A stretch of DNA of 10,675 nt, taken from assembly GCA_007135635.1 (NCBI GenBank), contig SLIO01000011.1, positions 1 to 10,675 of the forward strand. Reading direction: 5' to 3'. Within the stretch, counting starts at the first letter, position 1. Every line of letters starts with the position of its first letter. Positions 1-7,678 of the stretch are shown here, in pieces. The notes beneath the pieces are model-generated. The model had not been told where the DNA came from. It saw nothing but the letters and a program-made list of their open reading frames with translations, and made no database searches. Source of the stretch: Methylomicrobium sp. GTDB lineage: Bacteria > Pseudomonadota > Gammaproteobacteria > Methylococcales > Methylomonadaceae. The translations under genes and the position numbers were made by a program.

Positions 1-320
1 ATAATTTTGAAATTTAAAAAATAGACCTTATATATAAATTTATAACCAAAACAGCACTTTCAACTCACTGTTTTCGGAAAAAGGGCCTAAAAAGCTGCCG
101 GCTAATATTAACGTTCGCGGATTCAACTAACAAGGCAAAAACTTATTGGTCAAAGAAACTCTCATATGCTACAGATCCGGTTAAAAGCAGACATTTAGTT
201 TTTTGCTATATGCACAACGCACAGCTTCCTCGAAGCACCTCGCATATTTCATCGACTTATAGTGTACGAAACGAACTTTTTTCATAAGCGTCCTTGGCAA
301 TAGACAAGAAGGTTAATTTT
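1..320. other. Non-coding region upstream of the protease gene
   Basis: No convincing gene is visible here. The first ~60 bases are very AT-rich and the rest is of mixed composition. Any promoter for the downstream protease gene must lie here. A TATAGT-like hexamer occurs near 258-263, but no good -35 hexamer sits at the right distance, so no promoter is called. A purine-rich AAGAAGG (306-312) ends 8 nt before ATG 321 and is the likely ribosome-binding site. Confidence 0.5.
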
Positions 321-1802
321 ATGAATAAAAAATATTTTTTACCGTTACTACTGTTAATTATCACATTGCCCCCTTTCTCATTCGCGCAAACGGGCGGCAT
401 CGAGAGCCTACGCGAAACCAGTAAAGCGTTTGCATCGGTCGCGCGGCAAGCCTCCCCTTCGGTTGTCTTTATCCAAGTGGAAAGTTCCCGTGAAGGCGTC
501 GCGCAAGCACCCTTTACGACGCCGTTCGGCGACGAATGGCCTTTCGGCGATGATTTTTTCCGGCGTTTTTTCGGCGATGAATTTCCCGGAACGCCAAGAC
601 GCCCGGGCCCGGCACCAGCCCCACAACAACGGCCACCCGCGATAGGCCAAGGCTCAGGCTTTGTTTTCGAGTCGAAGCGAGGCTTATTAAGCGAAACCTC
701 CTATATCATCACGAACAATCATGTCGTTGCGAATGCCGACAAAATTCGCGTGACGTTCCAAGATGGGCGGGAATTTGACGCCCAGATTACCGGTACCGAT
801 CCTAAATCGGATATTGCCGTCATTGAAATCAAGGCCGGAAACTTGCCAGCCTTGCCGCTGGGCGATTCGGCAAAACTGGAAGTCGGCGAATGGGTCGTGG
901 CTATTGGCAACCCGTTCGGTTTGAGTCATACGCTGACCGTCGGAGTCGTTAGTGCCAAGGGTCGAACCAGCCTAGGTATCAGCGATTATGAAGACTTCAT
1001 TCAAACCGACGCCGCGATCAATCCGGGTAATTCCGGTGGTCCGCTCGTCAACTTGGAAGGTGAAGCGGTCGGCATCAATACCGCAATTTTTAGCCGGAGC
1101 GGCGGTCACATGGGCGTTGGCTTCGCTATCCCGATCAACCTGGCAAAATCGATAGCCGACCAATTGATCGAACGAGGCGAAGTCACACGCGGCTATTTAG
1201 GCGTCGTGATTCAGCCGTTGACGCCGGATTTGGCCGAATCCTTCAATTTAAAAACCCATCAAGGCATTTTAATCGCACAGGTCACCGATGATTCGCCGGC
1301 GGCGAAGGCCGGACTCAAAGCCGGCGACATCGTAACCGAATATCAAGGCCGGCCGGTCAACGATATCGGTGATTTCAGAAACCGCGTCGCATTGACACCG
1401 CCCGGCAAAAACGCCCAAGTCACGATCCTGCGCGATGGAAAATCGCGAACAATCGACATAAAAATCGAAAAACTCGGCGATCAACAGATTGCGGCCGCGC
1501 AAGTACCCGTCAAAAGCACCGAAGAGTTAGGCTTAACCGTGCAGACTGTGACCCGAGATTTAGCACAGCAATTCAATGCAACCCCCGGCCAAGGCGTCAT
1601 CGTCACCGAAGTCAATCCGGGCTCCGTTGCCGCAATGGCTGGCATTCGCCGCGGTACATTAATCCTACAAGTCGACCGTAAACCGGTTAACTCAGCCGAT
1701 GAATTCAACCGTGCCGTTAACCAAAGCAAAGGAAATAAACGGATCTTGTTACTAATCAGCGATCGCGGTATGTCCCGCTATGTCGTCTTGCAATGGCGCT
1801 AA
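321..1802 (+). CDS. degP: Do/HtrA-family periplasmic serine endoprotease (DegP/DegQ-like)
   Basis: This is a trypsin-like protease with two PDZ domains, of the family that degrades or refolds damaged proteins in the periplasm. The ATG at 321 is chosen because AAGAAGG sits 8 nt upstream and a clean signal peptide follows, with likely cleavage after Ala22 (SFA-Q). An in-frame TTG at 294 would put nine polar residues before it. The product is 493 aa, slightly longer than typical DegP/DegQ. The catalytic triad is visible: His134 (TNNHVV), Asp164 (KSDIAV) and Ser238 (GNSGGP). Residues 63-106 form a Phe/Gly/Asp- then Pro-rich loop, in the place of the regulatory LA loop. PDZ1 starts near residue 290 (RGYLGV) and PDZ2 near 402 (ELGLTV). 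The family is certain, but whether the cellular role matches DegP, DegQ or MucD cannot be settled from sequence. No partner gene is adjacent; the downstream gap is filled by a repeat, so it is probably transcribed alone. Confidence 0.95.
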   Translation: MNKKYFLPLLLLIITLPPFSFAQTGGIESLRETSKAFASVARQASPSVVFIQVESSREGVAQAPFTTPFGDEWPFGDDFFRRFFGDEFPGTPRRPGPAPAPQQRPPAIGQGSGFVFESKRGLLSETSYIITNNHVVANADKIRVTFQDGREFDAQITGTDPKSDIAVIEIKAGNLPALPLGDSAKLEVGEWVVAIGNPFGLSHTLTVGVVSAKGRTSLGISDYEDFIQTDAAINPGNSGGPLVNLEGEAVGINTAIFSRSGGHMGVGFAIPINLAKSIADQLIERGEVTRGYLGVVIQPLTPDLAESFNLKTHQGILIAQVTDDSPAAKAGLKAGDIVTEYQGRPVNDIGDFRNRVALTPPGKNAQVTILRDGKSRTIDIKIEKLGDQQIAAAQVPVKSTEELGLTVQTVTRDLAQQFNATPGQGVIVTEVNPGSVAAMAGIRRGTLILQVDRKPVNSADEFNRAVNQSKGNKRILLLISDRGMSRYVVLQWR

Positions 1803-1803
1803 G

Positions 1804-1869
1804 GATTTGGTCGTAAATAACTTTCCCTATTTTAGGGAGGGTTCGGTAGCTCGATTGGCAGGTGTCGGC
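1804..1869 (+). repeat. Dispersed repeat A, copy 1
   Basis: This 66-nt stretch begins two bases after the protease stop codon. It matches 10284-10347 at roughly 85% identity by eye, including a shared TCGATTGGCAGG. It also matches 10403-10462 in inverted orientation, more weakly. Inside it is a small hairpin, TCCCTA (1824-1829), loop TTT, TAGGGA (1833-1838). The hairpin could act as a weak terminator for the protease gene, but no uridine tract follows. Confidence 0.7.
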
Positions 1870-1920
1870 GGCAGGGCAGATTTTTGCTCCTCGGCAATTG
1901 CTCCTGCATTGCCCTAATAC

Positions 1921-2048
1921 ACGCCATCCATGGCGTAATGCAAAATCTGCATTCACGCCATCCTTGGCAATCAGTCGCCGCCGTCAAGCTTAAATGGACG
2001 TATTCACGGCGTCCTTTGACGGCGGGCCCTCGACGCCGAAATTTGATA
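1921..2048 (+). repeat. Composite palindromic repeat B, copy 1
   Basis: A run of short palindromes fills the gap before bioA. ACGCCAT (1921-1927) and ATGGCGT (1930-1936) pair across a CC loop. AATGCA (1937-1942) pairs with TGCATT (1948-1953). CCGCCGTCAA (1978-1987) pairs with TTGACGGCGG (2016-2025), enclosing a smaller GGACG/CGTCC hairpin (1996-2000 with 2010-2014). The 24 bases at 1994-2017 recur exactly, inverted, at 10594-10617, and the similarity continues to the cgccgaaattt tail (2034-2048 versus 10566-10579). No protein-coding signal is seen. Function is unknown; a dispersed mobile palindromic element is the simplest reading. Confidence 0.75.
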
Positions 2049-2144
2049 AGCAAAGGGGATATCACGAAATCCTAAACGCATTCGTGTAATTCGCGACCCA
2101 ATTACTTTTCTAGGTTTAATGATTTTCCTAACTCATTCAATTAA

Positions 2145-3434
2145 ATGACTCAACAAAATGCACGATTGCAACTCGACCGCGACCATATCTGGCATCCCTA
2201 CACATCAATGACAGCACCGACGCCGGTTTATCATGTCGCTAGCGCTTCCGGTGTCATGCTTAAGCTCGCCGATGGCCGCGAATTGATCGACGGCATGTCT
2301 TCTTGGTGGTCGGCAATACACGGTTACAATCACCCCAAACTCAATCAAGCGGCTACGGAACAATTACAATCGATGGCCCATGTAATGTTCGGCGGCATTA
2401 CGCATACGCCTGCAATCGAATTGGTCGAGCGTTTATTGAAAATCACACCCGATGGCTTGAACACGGTGTTTTTGAGCGATTCCGGATCGGTCAGCGTCGA
2501 AGTCGCATTAAAAATGGCCATTCAATATTGGCAAGCGCTCGGCAAACCCGAAAAAAACCGATTTGTGGCGCTCCGAGGCGGCTATCACGGCGATACCTTC
2601 GGCGCGATGTCGGTCTGCGACCCGGTCACCGGCATGCATCATTTATTCAACCCCGTATTACCTCAACACCATTTCGCACAGCGACCGGCTTGCCGCTTCG
2701 GCGAATCTTGGGACCCGTCCGATATCGATTCGTTGGAAGCCATTTTATCGAAGCATGGCGACTCCTGTGCGGCAGTCATTCTCGAACCGATCGTTCAAGG
2801 CGCGGGCGGCATGTGGTTTTATCATCCCGACTATCTGAAATCGGTAAACGCCTTATGCAAAAAATATGACGTATTGCTGATCGCCGATGAAATTGCGACC
2901 GGCTTCGGCCGTACCGGCAAACTATTCGCTTGCGAACATGCCGGCATTTCGCCCGATATTTTATGCCTCGGTAAAGCCTTGACCGGCGGTTACCTGACGC
3001 TGGCCGCAACATTGACGACAGGCAGAATTGCGAAAACGATTTCGGAAGGACCGGCAGACTGTTTCATGCACGGCCCGACATTCATGGGTAATCCGCTGGC
3101 CTGCAGTATCGCATCGGCGAGCATCGACTTATTACTCGAGTCGGATTGGCAAAGCCAGGTCGCAGCCATAGACGCCGGGCTAAAAAAAGGCTTGGAACCT
3201 TGCCGCAACCTAGCTAGCGTCAACGATGTCAGGGTGCTCGGCGCGATCGGTGTCGTCGAAATGAAAGACCCTATTTACCTACCTGAGATTCAAGACCATT
3301 TGGTTAAACACGGCGTTTGGCTGAGGCCGTTCGGGCGCTTAATTTACACGATGCCGCCTTATATAATCGACGAACGCCAATTACAAAAATTAACCGCGGC
3401 GATTTTTGAAACCCTACAACAAACGGATCATTAA
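2145..3434 (+). CDS. bioA: Adenosylmethionine-8-amino-7-oxononanoate aminotransferase (DAPA synthase)
   Basis: BioA is a cytoplasmic PLP-dependent class III aminotransferase. It moves the amino group of S-adenosylmethionine to 7-keto-8-aminopelargonate, giving 7,8-diaminopelargonate, the antepenultimate step of biotin synthesis. The product is 429 aa, the same length as I recall for the E. coli enzyme, with the same landmarks: HIWHPYTSM at the N-terminus, [25 protein letters not shown], the PLP-contacting [28 protein letters not shown] with the PLP-nitrogen Asp248, LGKALTGGY with Schiff-base Lys277, and [14 protein letters not shown]. The ATG fits the family N-terminus, but no Shine-Dalgarno-like sequence precedes it (AT-rich TTCAATTAA instead), so translation initiation may be weak. 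No other bio gene is in the window, so it appears detached from a bio operon. Repeats lie on both sides. Confidence 0.97.
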   Translation: MTQQNARLQLDRDHIWHPYTSMTAPTPVYHVASASGVMLKLADGRELIDGMSSWWSAIHGYNHPKLNQAATEQLQSMAHVMFGGITHTPAIELVERLLKITPDGLNTVFLSDSGSVSVEVALKMAIQYWQALGKPEKNRFVALRGGYHGDTFGAMSVCDPVTGMHHLFNPVLPQHHFAQRPACRFGESWDPSDIDSLEAILSKHGDSCAAVILEPIVQGAGGMWFYHPDYLKSVNALCKKYDVLLIADEIATGFGRTGKLFACEHAGISPDILCLGKALTGGYLTLAATLTTGRIAKTISEGPADCFMHGPTFMGNPLACSIASASIDLLLESDWQSQVAAIDAGLKKGLEPCRNLASVNDVRVLGAIGVVEMKDPIYLPEIQDHLVKHGVWLRPFGRLIYTMPPYIIDERQLQKLTAAIFETLQQTDH

Positions 3435-3437
3435 GCG

Positions 3438-3742
3438 TTATACTTCGTGTAGTCATGGCTGCGTCTTTTATGGCAAGGCTATTTTGTTCGACGATCATAT
3501 GGATGTAAGCGGCAGACTGCGTCGGGAACCGGCAATAAGCTTAAGTCTTGTTACGGCTCCGCCTAAACCGACCCACCGGCTGTTTCAGCAAAACTTCCGC
3601 TCCTGCTCGCGCCCCTTACCTACATCCATGTAGGTAAAGCTTCCGCTCCTGCTCGCGCCCCTTACCTACATCCATGTAGGTAACCCCGCTATGAACAAAA
3701 GAGCGCGTCAGAAAACCACAGATGTGGCCGCAAGAAGTATAA
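3438..3742. repeat. Putative MITE-like palindromic element between bioA and rlpA
   Basis: The interval starts with TTATACTTC (3438-3446) and ends with the inverted copy GAAGTATAA (3734-3742), 9-bp perfect ends about 305 bp apart. Similarity between the two inverted flanks is patchy further in. A catatggatgtaagcggc segment (3496-3513) resembles the reverse complement of the internal tandem units, so degenerate units appear in both orientations. The element begins four bases after the bioA stop codon. No open frame with gene-like features and no clear target-site duplication was found. It may be a non-autonomous mobile element or a convergent terminator region, since bioA (+) and rlpA (-) converge here. 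Confidence 0.45.
3594..3683. repeat. Two exact 44-bp tandem units, each ending in a 10-bp hairpin
   Basis: Bases 3594-3637 and 3640-3683 are identical 44-mers separated by 2 bases (period 46). Each unit begins CTTCCGCTCCTGCTCGCGCC. Each ends in a perfect inverted repeat, TTACCTACAT, loop CC, ATGTAGGTAA (3616-3625 with 3628-3637, and 3662-3671 with 3674-3683). The hairpins can form on either strand. They could stop transcription arriving from bioA or rlpA, but no uridine run follows. Confidence 0.9.
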
Positions 3743-3782
3743 GATGATTGGATCTGAATAATTCTTCAACCGGCATTGACTT

Positions 3783-4313
3783 TCAATTTCTACGAGCATA
3801 CTCGCCAAGATATTCCACCTCTACTTCTGCAAGACCTTTAACGTCAATCGCTCTAGCCGCGCCTTGTGATAGATCGATCAAACGATTTTTGGCAAAGGGA
3901 CCGCGATCGTTCACGACCAAAACAATCGAGCGGCCATTTTTTAAGTTAGTCACTTTGACTCTGGACGGTAAAGGAAGCGTTTTATGCGCGGCACTTAGGC
4001 CATCAGGATTAAACTTGACGCCCATCGCAGTCAGATTGCCGGATTCGGCACCATACCACGAAGCAATACCTCTTTGCTTATATCCATTGGGATTGGTCAA
4101 AGGATAGTAGCGTTTGCCTCTAACTTGATAAGGCCTGTTATAAGGTGCATCCTTTTTGAATTCGATTGCTCTATCAAAGCCATTTTCCGGCATCGGTTGT
4201 TTGGCAGAACAACCGAATAACATCAAAGCAGAAAATGCGAGAGCCGAAGCAAATACGGAAAAACGCTTAATAAGTAAATGACACGGTCTTTGCCGCAGTA
4301 ACTGGAAAGCCAT
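3783..4313 (-). CDS. rlpA: RlpA-family lipoprotein with double-psi beta-barrel (septal ring lytic transglycosylase family)
   Basis: RlpA proteins are outer-membrane lipoproteins that act on peptidoglycan at the division septum; the Pseudomonas member cleaves glycan strands lacking stem peptides. The ATG at 4313 gives 176 aa; an in-frame TTG at 4331 would add six residues, and neither has a clear Shine-Dalgarno sequence. A basic N-region and hydrophobic stretch lead to a lipobox with Cys35 (LMLFGC). The barrel domain fills the C-terminal half: ASWYG near 84-88, SAAHKTLP (His110), RVKVTNLKNGRS, NDRGPF (Asp136) and IDLSQGAARAI. The C-terminal SPOR domain of longer RlpAs, which targets the septum, is absent. 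The Glu that follows TAxG in many family members is Val99 here. The domain family is clear; whether this copy is catalytically active is uncertain. It is transcribed divergently from the channel gene and stands alone. Confidence 0.92.
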   Translation of the reverse strand: MAFQLLRQRPCHLLIKRFSVFASALAFSALMLFGCSAKQPMPENGFDRAIEFKKDAPYNRPYQVRGKRYYPLTNPNGYKQRGIASWYGAESGNLTAMGVKFNPDGLSAAHKTLPLPSRVKVTNLKNGRSIVLVVNDRGPFAKNRLIDLSQGAARAIDVKGLAEVEVEYLGEYARRN

Positions 4314-4810
4314 AAGAAAACTTAAATCCAAGAATTTAAATAAAGTGGGAAAAATAGCTTAATAAACTTAACGCCTACTGAAGATTAACAGATTAATCGA
4401 TATTGCCGCGAATAGTTACGCCCTCCAATCCAAAAGAGAAAATTGTCAGCACCGGTATTCTAATCGGCCGTGATTTGCAGTAAGACCTCAAATATTACAT
4501 AATCCCTCATCTAAAGAGCGATTTATAAGCATTTTTCATTTATTGCACAACATCCCAAATACCGCAGTCGCTCTTCCATCAAACTTAAATTTCAAATGAA
4601 TCATACGCTCTCGGTCATGACCGAGGCGCAGACACCAGTAAAATTTAAAGACAACTCGCCTAGTGGAATTTGCCACCGCCTCCTATCTGCAACTTGCACA
4701 CGTTGATTGATTACAGCAAAAAATATTGCAAGTGCGCGATGTTTCAGTAAACAAGGCTTTTGACTGAGTTAGCTACAAAAACGGCCTACTTCCAATATGA
4801 GGAAAAAACT
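4314..4810. other. Divergent intergenic region between rlpA (-) and the mscS-family gene (+)
   Basis: This 497-bp gap must hold promoters for both divergent genes. It is AT-rich near rlpA. I see no tRNA, no open frame with gene-like composition and no convincing -35/-10 pair. TTGATT at 4703-4708 followed by an AT-rich stretch near 4722-4727 is a weak candidate for the channel gene. The clearest structure is the palindrome at 4610-4625, listed separately. GAGG at 4799-4802 is the likely ribosome-binding site for ATG 4811 (8-nt spacing). Confidence 0.5.
4610..4625. promoter_or_regulatory. Perfect 16-bp palindrome CTCGGTCATGACCGAG, possible operator
   Basis: The sequence reads the same on both strands, with no spacer. 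It lies about 200 bp upstream of the channel start codon and about 300 bp upstream of the rlpA start codon, inside the divergent intergenic region. It has no uridine tract, so it is unlikely to be an intrinsic terminator. A site for a dimeric regulator is possible, but no regulator gene is nearby and the motif is not one I recognise. Confidence 0.35.
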
Positions 4811-7252
4811 ATGATCATCAACGAAGCAATTTCATTGACCCGAAACCCAAGTCTTTGGCTATTGCTGTTTTATCTGATGGCACCATTGAATTTAGCCTGG
4901 TCTCAGGACACATCACAAGCAACAACATCTGAAAATAGCGCCGAAACCGACATGCTCGATCAAACCATCGAAGCCATTACGGATCGCCGGGAAGCGCTGG
5001 AAAATGAAAGAACTGAAATCAATCGGCGTTTGCAACAGGCATCGGCCGAAGATTCCGAACTATTACAACAGCAACTCACGCTTCTGAACCAAACGGCGAC
5101 AGCTTTTACGGCACAAATCATCGAACTCAACCGAAGTCAGGAGTTGGATGCTCAAAAAGCCGCCGACTTAGAAGAAATTGCCCGCTTGGAAAAAGCGCCG
5201 GAAGCCGAAAAACCTTTTTCTGTTTTGGATTTGGATCGTGCACGCGAACAACTCGCCGTCGAATCGGCCCGAGTTAAAGTGGTGCGTGCCAAGGTTGATT
5301 TGTCGAAAGAAGCCTTGGAACAGGCCAATCGGTCATTCACACAAAAACAAGACCGCTTGGCCCAACTAAAAAGCGCGAACGGAGAAACCGAACCCTTATT
5401 ACTGAAAGCGGCGGAACTGGAACACGCTCTCGCCGAGCAACAACAAACGCTTCGCGAGCTGGAATTGAAAAACGAAGAAAAAGCGTTTTCAGTCTATGAC
5501 ACCCACCTTAGGCTATTACGTCGTCAAGTCGACTATTTACAGCAACACGCTCGCTTCGACGATTCTTTATTAACCCAGCAGCATGAGAGTATCCGCAAAT
5601 ATAAGTTCGAACTTAACCGCGACATGCCTCGCCTCAAAGAACAACAGTCAAAAGCACAAAGCCTTCTGGAGCAAGCTCGGAAACGGCTGGAAGCGACTTC
5701 TTTTGAAGATGAGCAAGCCCTTGAAGAAACAGAAGCACGCCGCTTAGAGCTAGAGGCACTTAAATCAAAAACCGATGCCGCACAACGAGAACTGAAGCTG
5801 ATCTCGGAACGAAAGGCATTATGGCAAAAGCGCCATGACCTTTTCAATGAGGCCGCCGAACTCCAGGAATTGCCAAATTGGCGATCTCAGGCAAACTCAG
5901 CCATGGCTCAAATCGAGCAAGAGCAAGCCACGATTAAACTATGGCTCAGCGACTGGCAGAGCCGGTTGAATGCCATCGGTAGCAAAGCGCCTCTGGACAA
6001 GTCCATTTGGCAATCCCGTCAAAGCGAACAGATTCAAAACATCATCGACACGTTGACGGATTTAAACGGGGCAATGGATAAAAACCGCCAGCTTCATCAA
6101 TATCTAATCGACGATATCAATATCAGAACCGCGCAATATAGCATCAAGGATTGGATCAAAAGTTTAATCAACATGGAGATCAATCATAATTCGCTATTGG
6201 ATTGGGTTTACGCCTTTGCCATCGCCACAATAAGCTTCATATTGTTATTCGTTTTGCGTTGGTTCCTGATGCGAGGTTTGAAACATGCCGCCGAACGCCA
6301 ACATTTTCCCCAAGCGAATGAAATTCTGAGCACCGTCAAACGCGCCAATCTTATCTTCTTTCTGGTCATCGCAGTCTTTTTCGCATCATTATCGCTAACG
6401 CTAGACCCCGCTACCGACACGACGATCGCCAAAATCACAAAAGTCGTCATCGCACTACAGATCGCGATTTGGCTGAGCGGTTTTATACGCGCCTGGATTT
6501 TCCGTATTCTGTCGCGCAAAACCAAGCGAGACGGCGCGAGCATGGGTGCCTTGGCAATCCTTAATTTCATTAGTCAGGTTTTGTTATGGGCGATTGCACT
6601 GCTACTGATCCTGCAAAACATTGGCATCGATATCACCGCATTGGTTGCTGGTCTCGGTATCGGCGGTATCGCGATCGCTTTGGCACTGCAACGCATCCTC
6701 AGCGATCTATTCGCGTCACTGTCTATCGTACTCGACAAACCCTTCGTAATCGGTGATTTCGTAAATTTCGGCGATTATTTCGGCACCATAGAACACATCG
6801 GCGTCAAAACCACTCGACTGCGCAGCCTGACCGGCGAGCAGATTATTTGCGCCAATGGCGAGCTGCTCGACACGCGCATCCGTAACTACAAACGCATGCA
6901 GGAACGGCGCGTCGTGTTCAAGATCGGCGTGGTTTACGATACCCCGTATGAACAACTGCAACGCATTCCGGTAATGATCAAAGCAATCATCGAAGCGCAA
7001 GACAACACGCGCTTCGATCGCGCGCATTTCGCACAATACGGCAATTTTTCGCTCGATTTCGAAATCGTCTATTATGTGCTAAGCCCGGACTTCGCCTTGT
7101 ACATGGACAAACAGCAAGCCATCAATCTTGATATTTTCCGCCAATTTCAACAGGAAGGAATCGAATTCGCTTATCCTACTCAGTCTCTGTACGTGCATAA
7201 TAAGACAGTTTCGGCCGACGTTAACGCCAAAGGATTGCAAGCTCAGCCTTAA
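4811..7252 (+). CDS. Large MscS-family mechanosensitive channel with periplasmic coiled-coil domain
   Basis: MscS-type channels open under membrane tension and release solutes during hypo-osmotic shock. ATG 4811 is preceded by GAGG at 8-nt spacing; an in-frame TTG at 4760 lacks this and would spoil the signal peptide. The product is 813 aa. A signal peptide ends near residue 32 (LAWS-QD). Residues ~40-440 are Glu/Gln/Leu/Ala/Arg-rich and look like long periplasmic coiled coils. Membrane helices lie near 462-487, 513-533, 544-566 and 580-606, followed by the pore helix from ~608 (VAGLGIGGIAIALALQ, Gly614/616/618/619). The cytoplasmic MscS beta and alpha/beta domains run from ~640 to ~797: KPFVIGDFVNFGDYFGTIE, then ICANGELL and IRNY. 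A 16-residue polar tail follows YVHN. It resembles a shortened MscK/MscM (those are over 1,000 aa with about 11 helices). The subfamily and conductance are unknown. The last ~280 bp are duplicated downstream. Confidence 0.93.
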   Translation: MIINEAISLTRNPSLWLLLFYLMAPLNLAWSQDTSQATTSENSAETDMLDQTIEAITDRREALENERTEINRRLQQASAEDSELLQQQLTLLNQTATAFTAQIIELNRSQELDAQKAADLEEIARLEKAPEAEKPFSVLDLDRAREQLAVESARVKVVRAKVDLSKEALEQANRSFTQKQDRLAQLKSANGETEPLLLKAAELEHALAEQQQTLRELELKNEEKAFSVYDTHLRLLRRQVDYLQQHARFDDSLLTQQHESIRKYKFELNRDMPRLKEQQSKAQSLLEQARKRLEATSFEDEQALEETEARRLELEALKSKTDAAQRELKLISERKALWQKRHDLFNEAAELQELPNWRSQANSAMAQIEQEQATIKLWLSDWQSRLNAIGSKAPLDKSIWQSRQSEQIQNIIDTLTDLNGAMDKNRQLHQYLIDDINIRTAQYSIKDWIKSLINMEINHNSLLDWVYAFAIATISFILLFVLRWFLMRGLKHAAERQHFPQANEILSTVKRANLIFFLVIAVFFASLSLTLDPATDTTIAKITKVVIALQIAIWLSGFIRAWIFRILSRKTKRDGASMGALAILNFISQVLLWAIALLLILQNIGIDITALVAGLGIGGIAIALALQRILSDLFASLSIVLDKPFVIGDFVNFGDYFGTIEHIGVKTTRLRSLTGEQIICANGELLDTRIRNYKRMQERRVVFKIGVVYDTPYEQLQRIPVMIKAIIEAQDNTRFDRAHFAQYGNFSLDFEIVYYVLSPDFALYMDKQQAINLDIFRQFQQEGIEFAYPTQSLYVHNKTVSADVNAKGLQAQP

Positions 7253-7413
7253 CATTTACCCTTAGCAGGCATGAGTATCTAAACAAGTACTTGCTCCTTC
7301 TCCCTTGAGGGAGAAGGTTGGGATGAGGGAGGGTATAAGTGGTTGTTTTTTTACTCTCACCACCCCTGCCCTCTTCAACAGTAGAGGGAGCTAAGTCAAC
7401 TTGTAACTCATTG
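7253..7413. repeat. Hairpin-bearing intergenic repeat between the two mscS copies
   Basis: The gap contains a perfect 9-bp hairpin, CCTTCTCCC (7296-7304), loop TTGA, GGGAGAAGG (7309-7317). Next come a GGGATGAGGGAGGG tract, a T-run (7345-7352) and a smaller hairpin, CCCTCT (7369-7374) with AGAGGG (7383-7388). The whole block resembles the purine/pyrimidine-rich palindromic repeats scattered between genes in many proteobacteria. The first hairpin begins 44 bases after the channel stop codon and may serve as its terminator, but the T-run is not directly attached. Confidence 0.6.
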
Positions 7414-7678
7414 TACTCTGTATGAACAACTGCAACGCATTCCGGTAATGATCAAAGCAATCATCGAAGCGCAAGGCAACACACGCTTCGAACGCGCGCA
7501 TTTTGCACAATACGGCAATTTTTCGCTCGATTTTGAAATCGTCTATTATGTGCTAAGCTCGGATTACGCCTTGTACATGGACAAACAACAAACCATCAAC
7601 CTTGATATTTTCCGACAATTTCAACAGGAAGGCATCGAATTCGCGTACCCGACTCAATCGCTGTACGTGCATAATTAA
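7414..7678 (+). pseudogene. Remnant of a second mscS-family gene (C-terminal fragment)
   Basis: This stretch is a near-copy of the 3' end of the channel gene, from the codons for TPYEQL to YVHN, at an offset of 474 bp. I count about 22 differences in about 275 bases (~92% identity) with no indels. Within the shared frame about 12 changes are synonymous and 5 are not (D to G, D to E, P to S, F to Y, A to T). The frame stays open and ends in TAA directly after YVHN, whereas the intact gene continues for 16 more residues. Weaker similarity runs on to about 7694. It has no start codon with a ribosome-binding site (the internal ATG at 7448 lacks one), no membrane helix and no pore, so it cannot form a channel alone. 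The synonymous bias implies it diverged while part of a working gene. Confidence 0.88.

Noticed and set aside
271..300. Sigma-E-type promoter (GAACTT at 273-278) for the protease gene
   Set aside because: The -35-like motif is only about 43 bases from the start codon and no matching -10 TCTGA-like motif lies at the right distance.
1824..1838. Intrinsic terminator for the protease gene
   Set aside because: The hairpin is only 6 bp with no T-run, and it belongs to repeat A; kept only as a note in that entry.
1884..2075. Short open frame in the gap before bioA
   Set aside because: It lies wholly within the palindromic repeat, with no ribosome-binding site and no recognisable protein feature.
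3406..3633. Short open frame overlapping the bioA end
   Set aside because: It overlaps bioA in another frame and then runs into the tandem repeat; nothing suggests translation.
3594..3683. Possible CRISPR array from regularly spaced identical repeats
   Set aside because: Only two units, separated by 2 bases with no spacer-length unique sequence, and no cas genes.
4314..4810. Riboswitch or small RNA in the divergent intergenic region
   Set aside because: Apart from the 16-bp palindrome I found no stable multi-stem structure and no terminator-like end.
7448..7678. 76-codon open frame as an independent small gene
   Set aside because: It is the tail of the channel remnant. Its ATG is an internal Met of the parent gene and has no ribosome-binding site.
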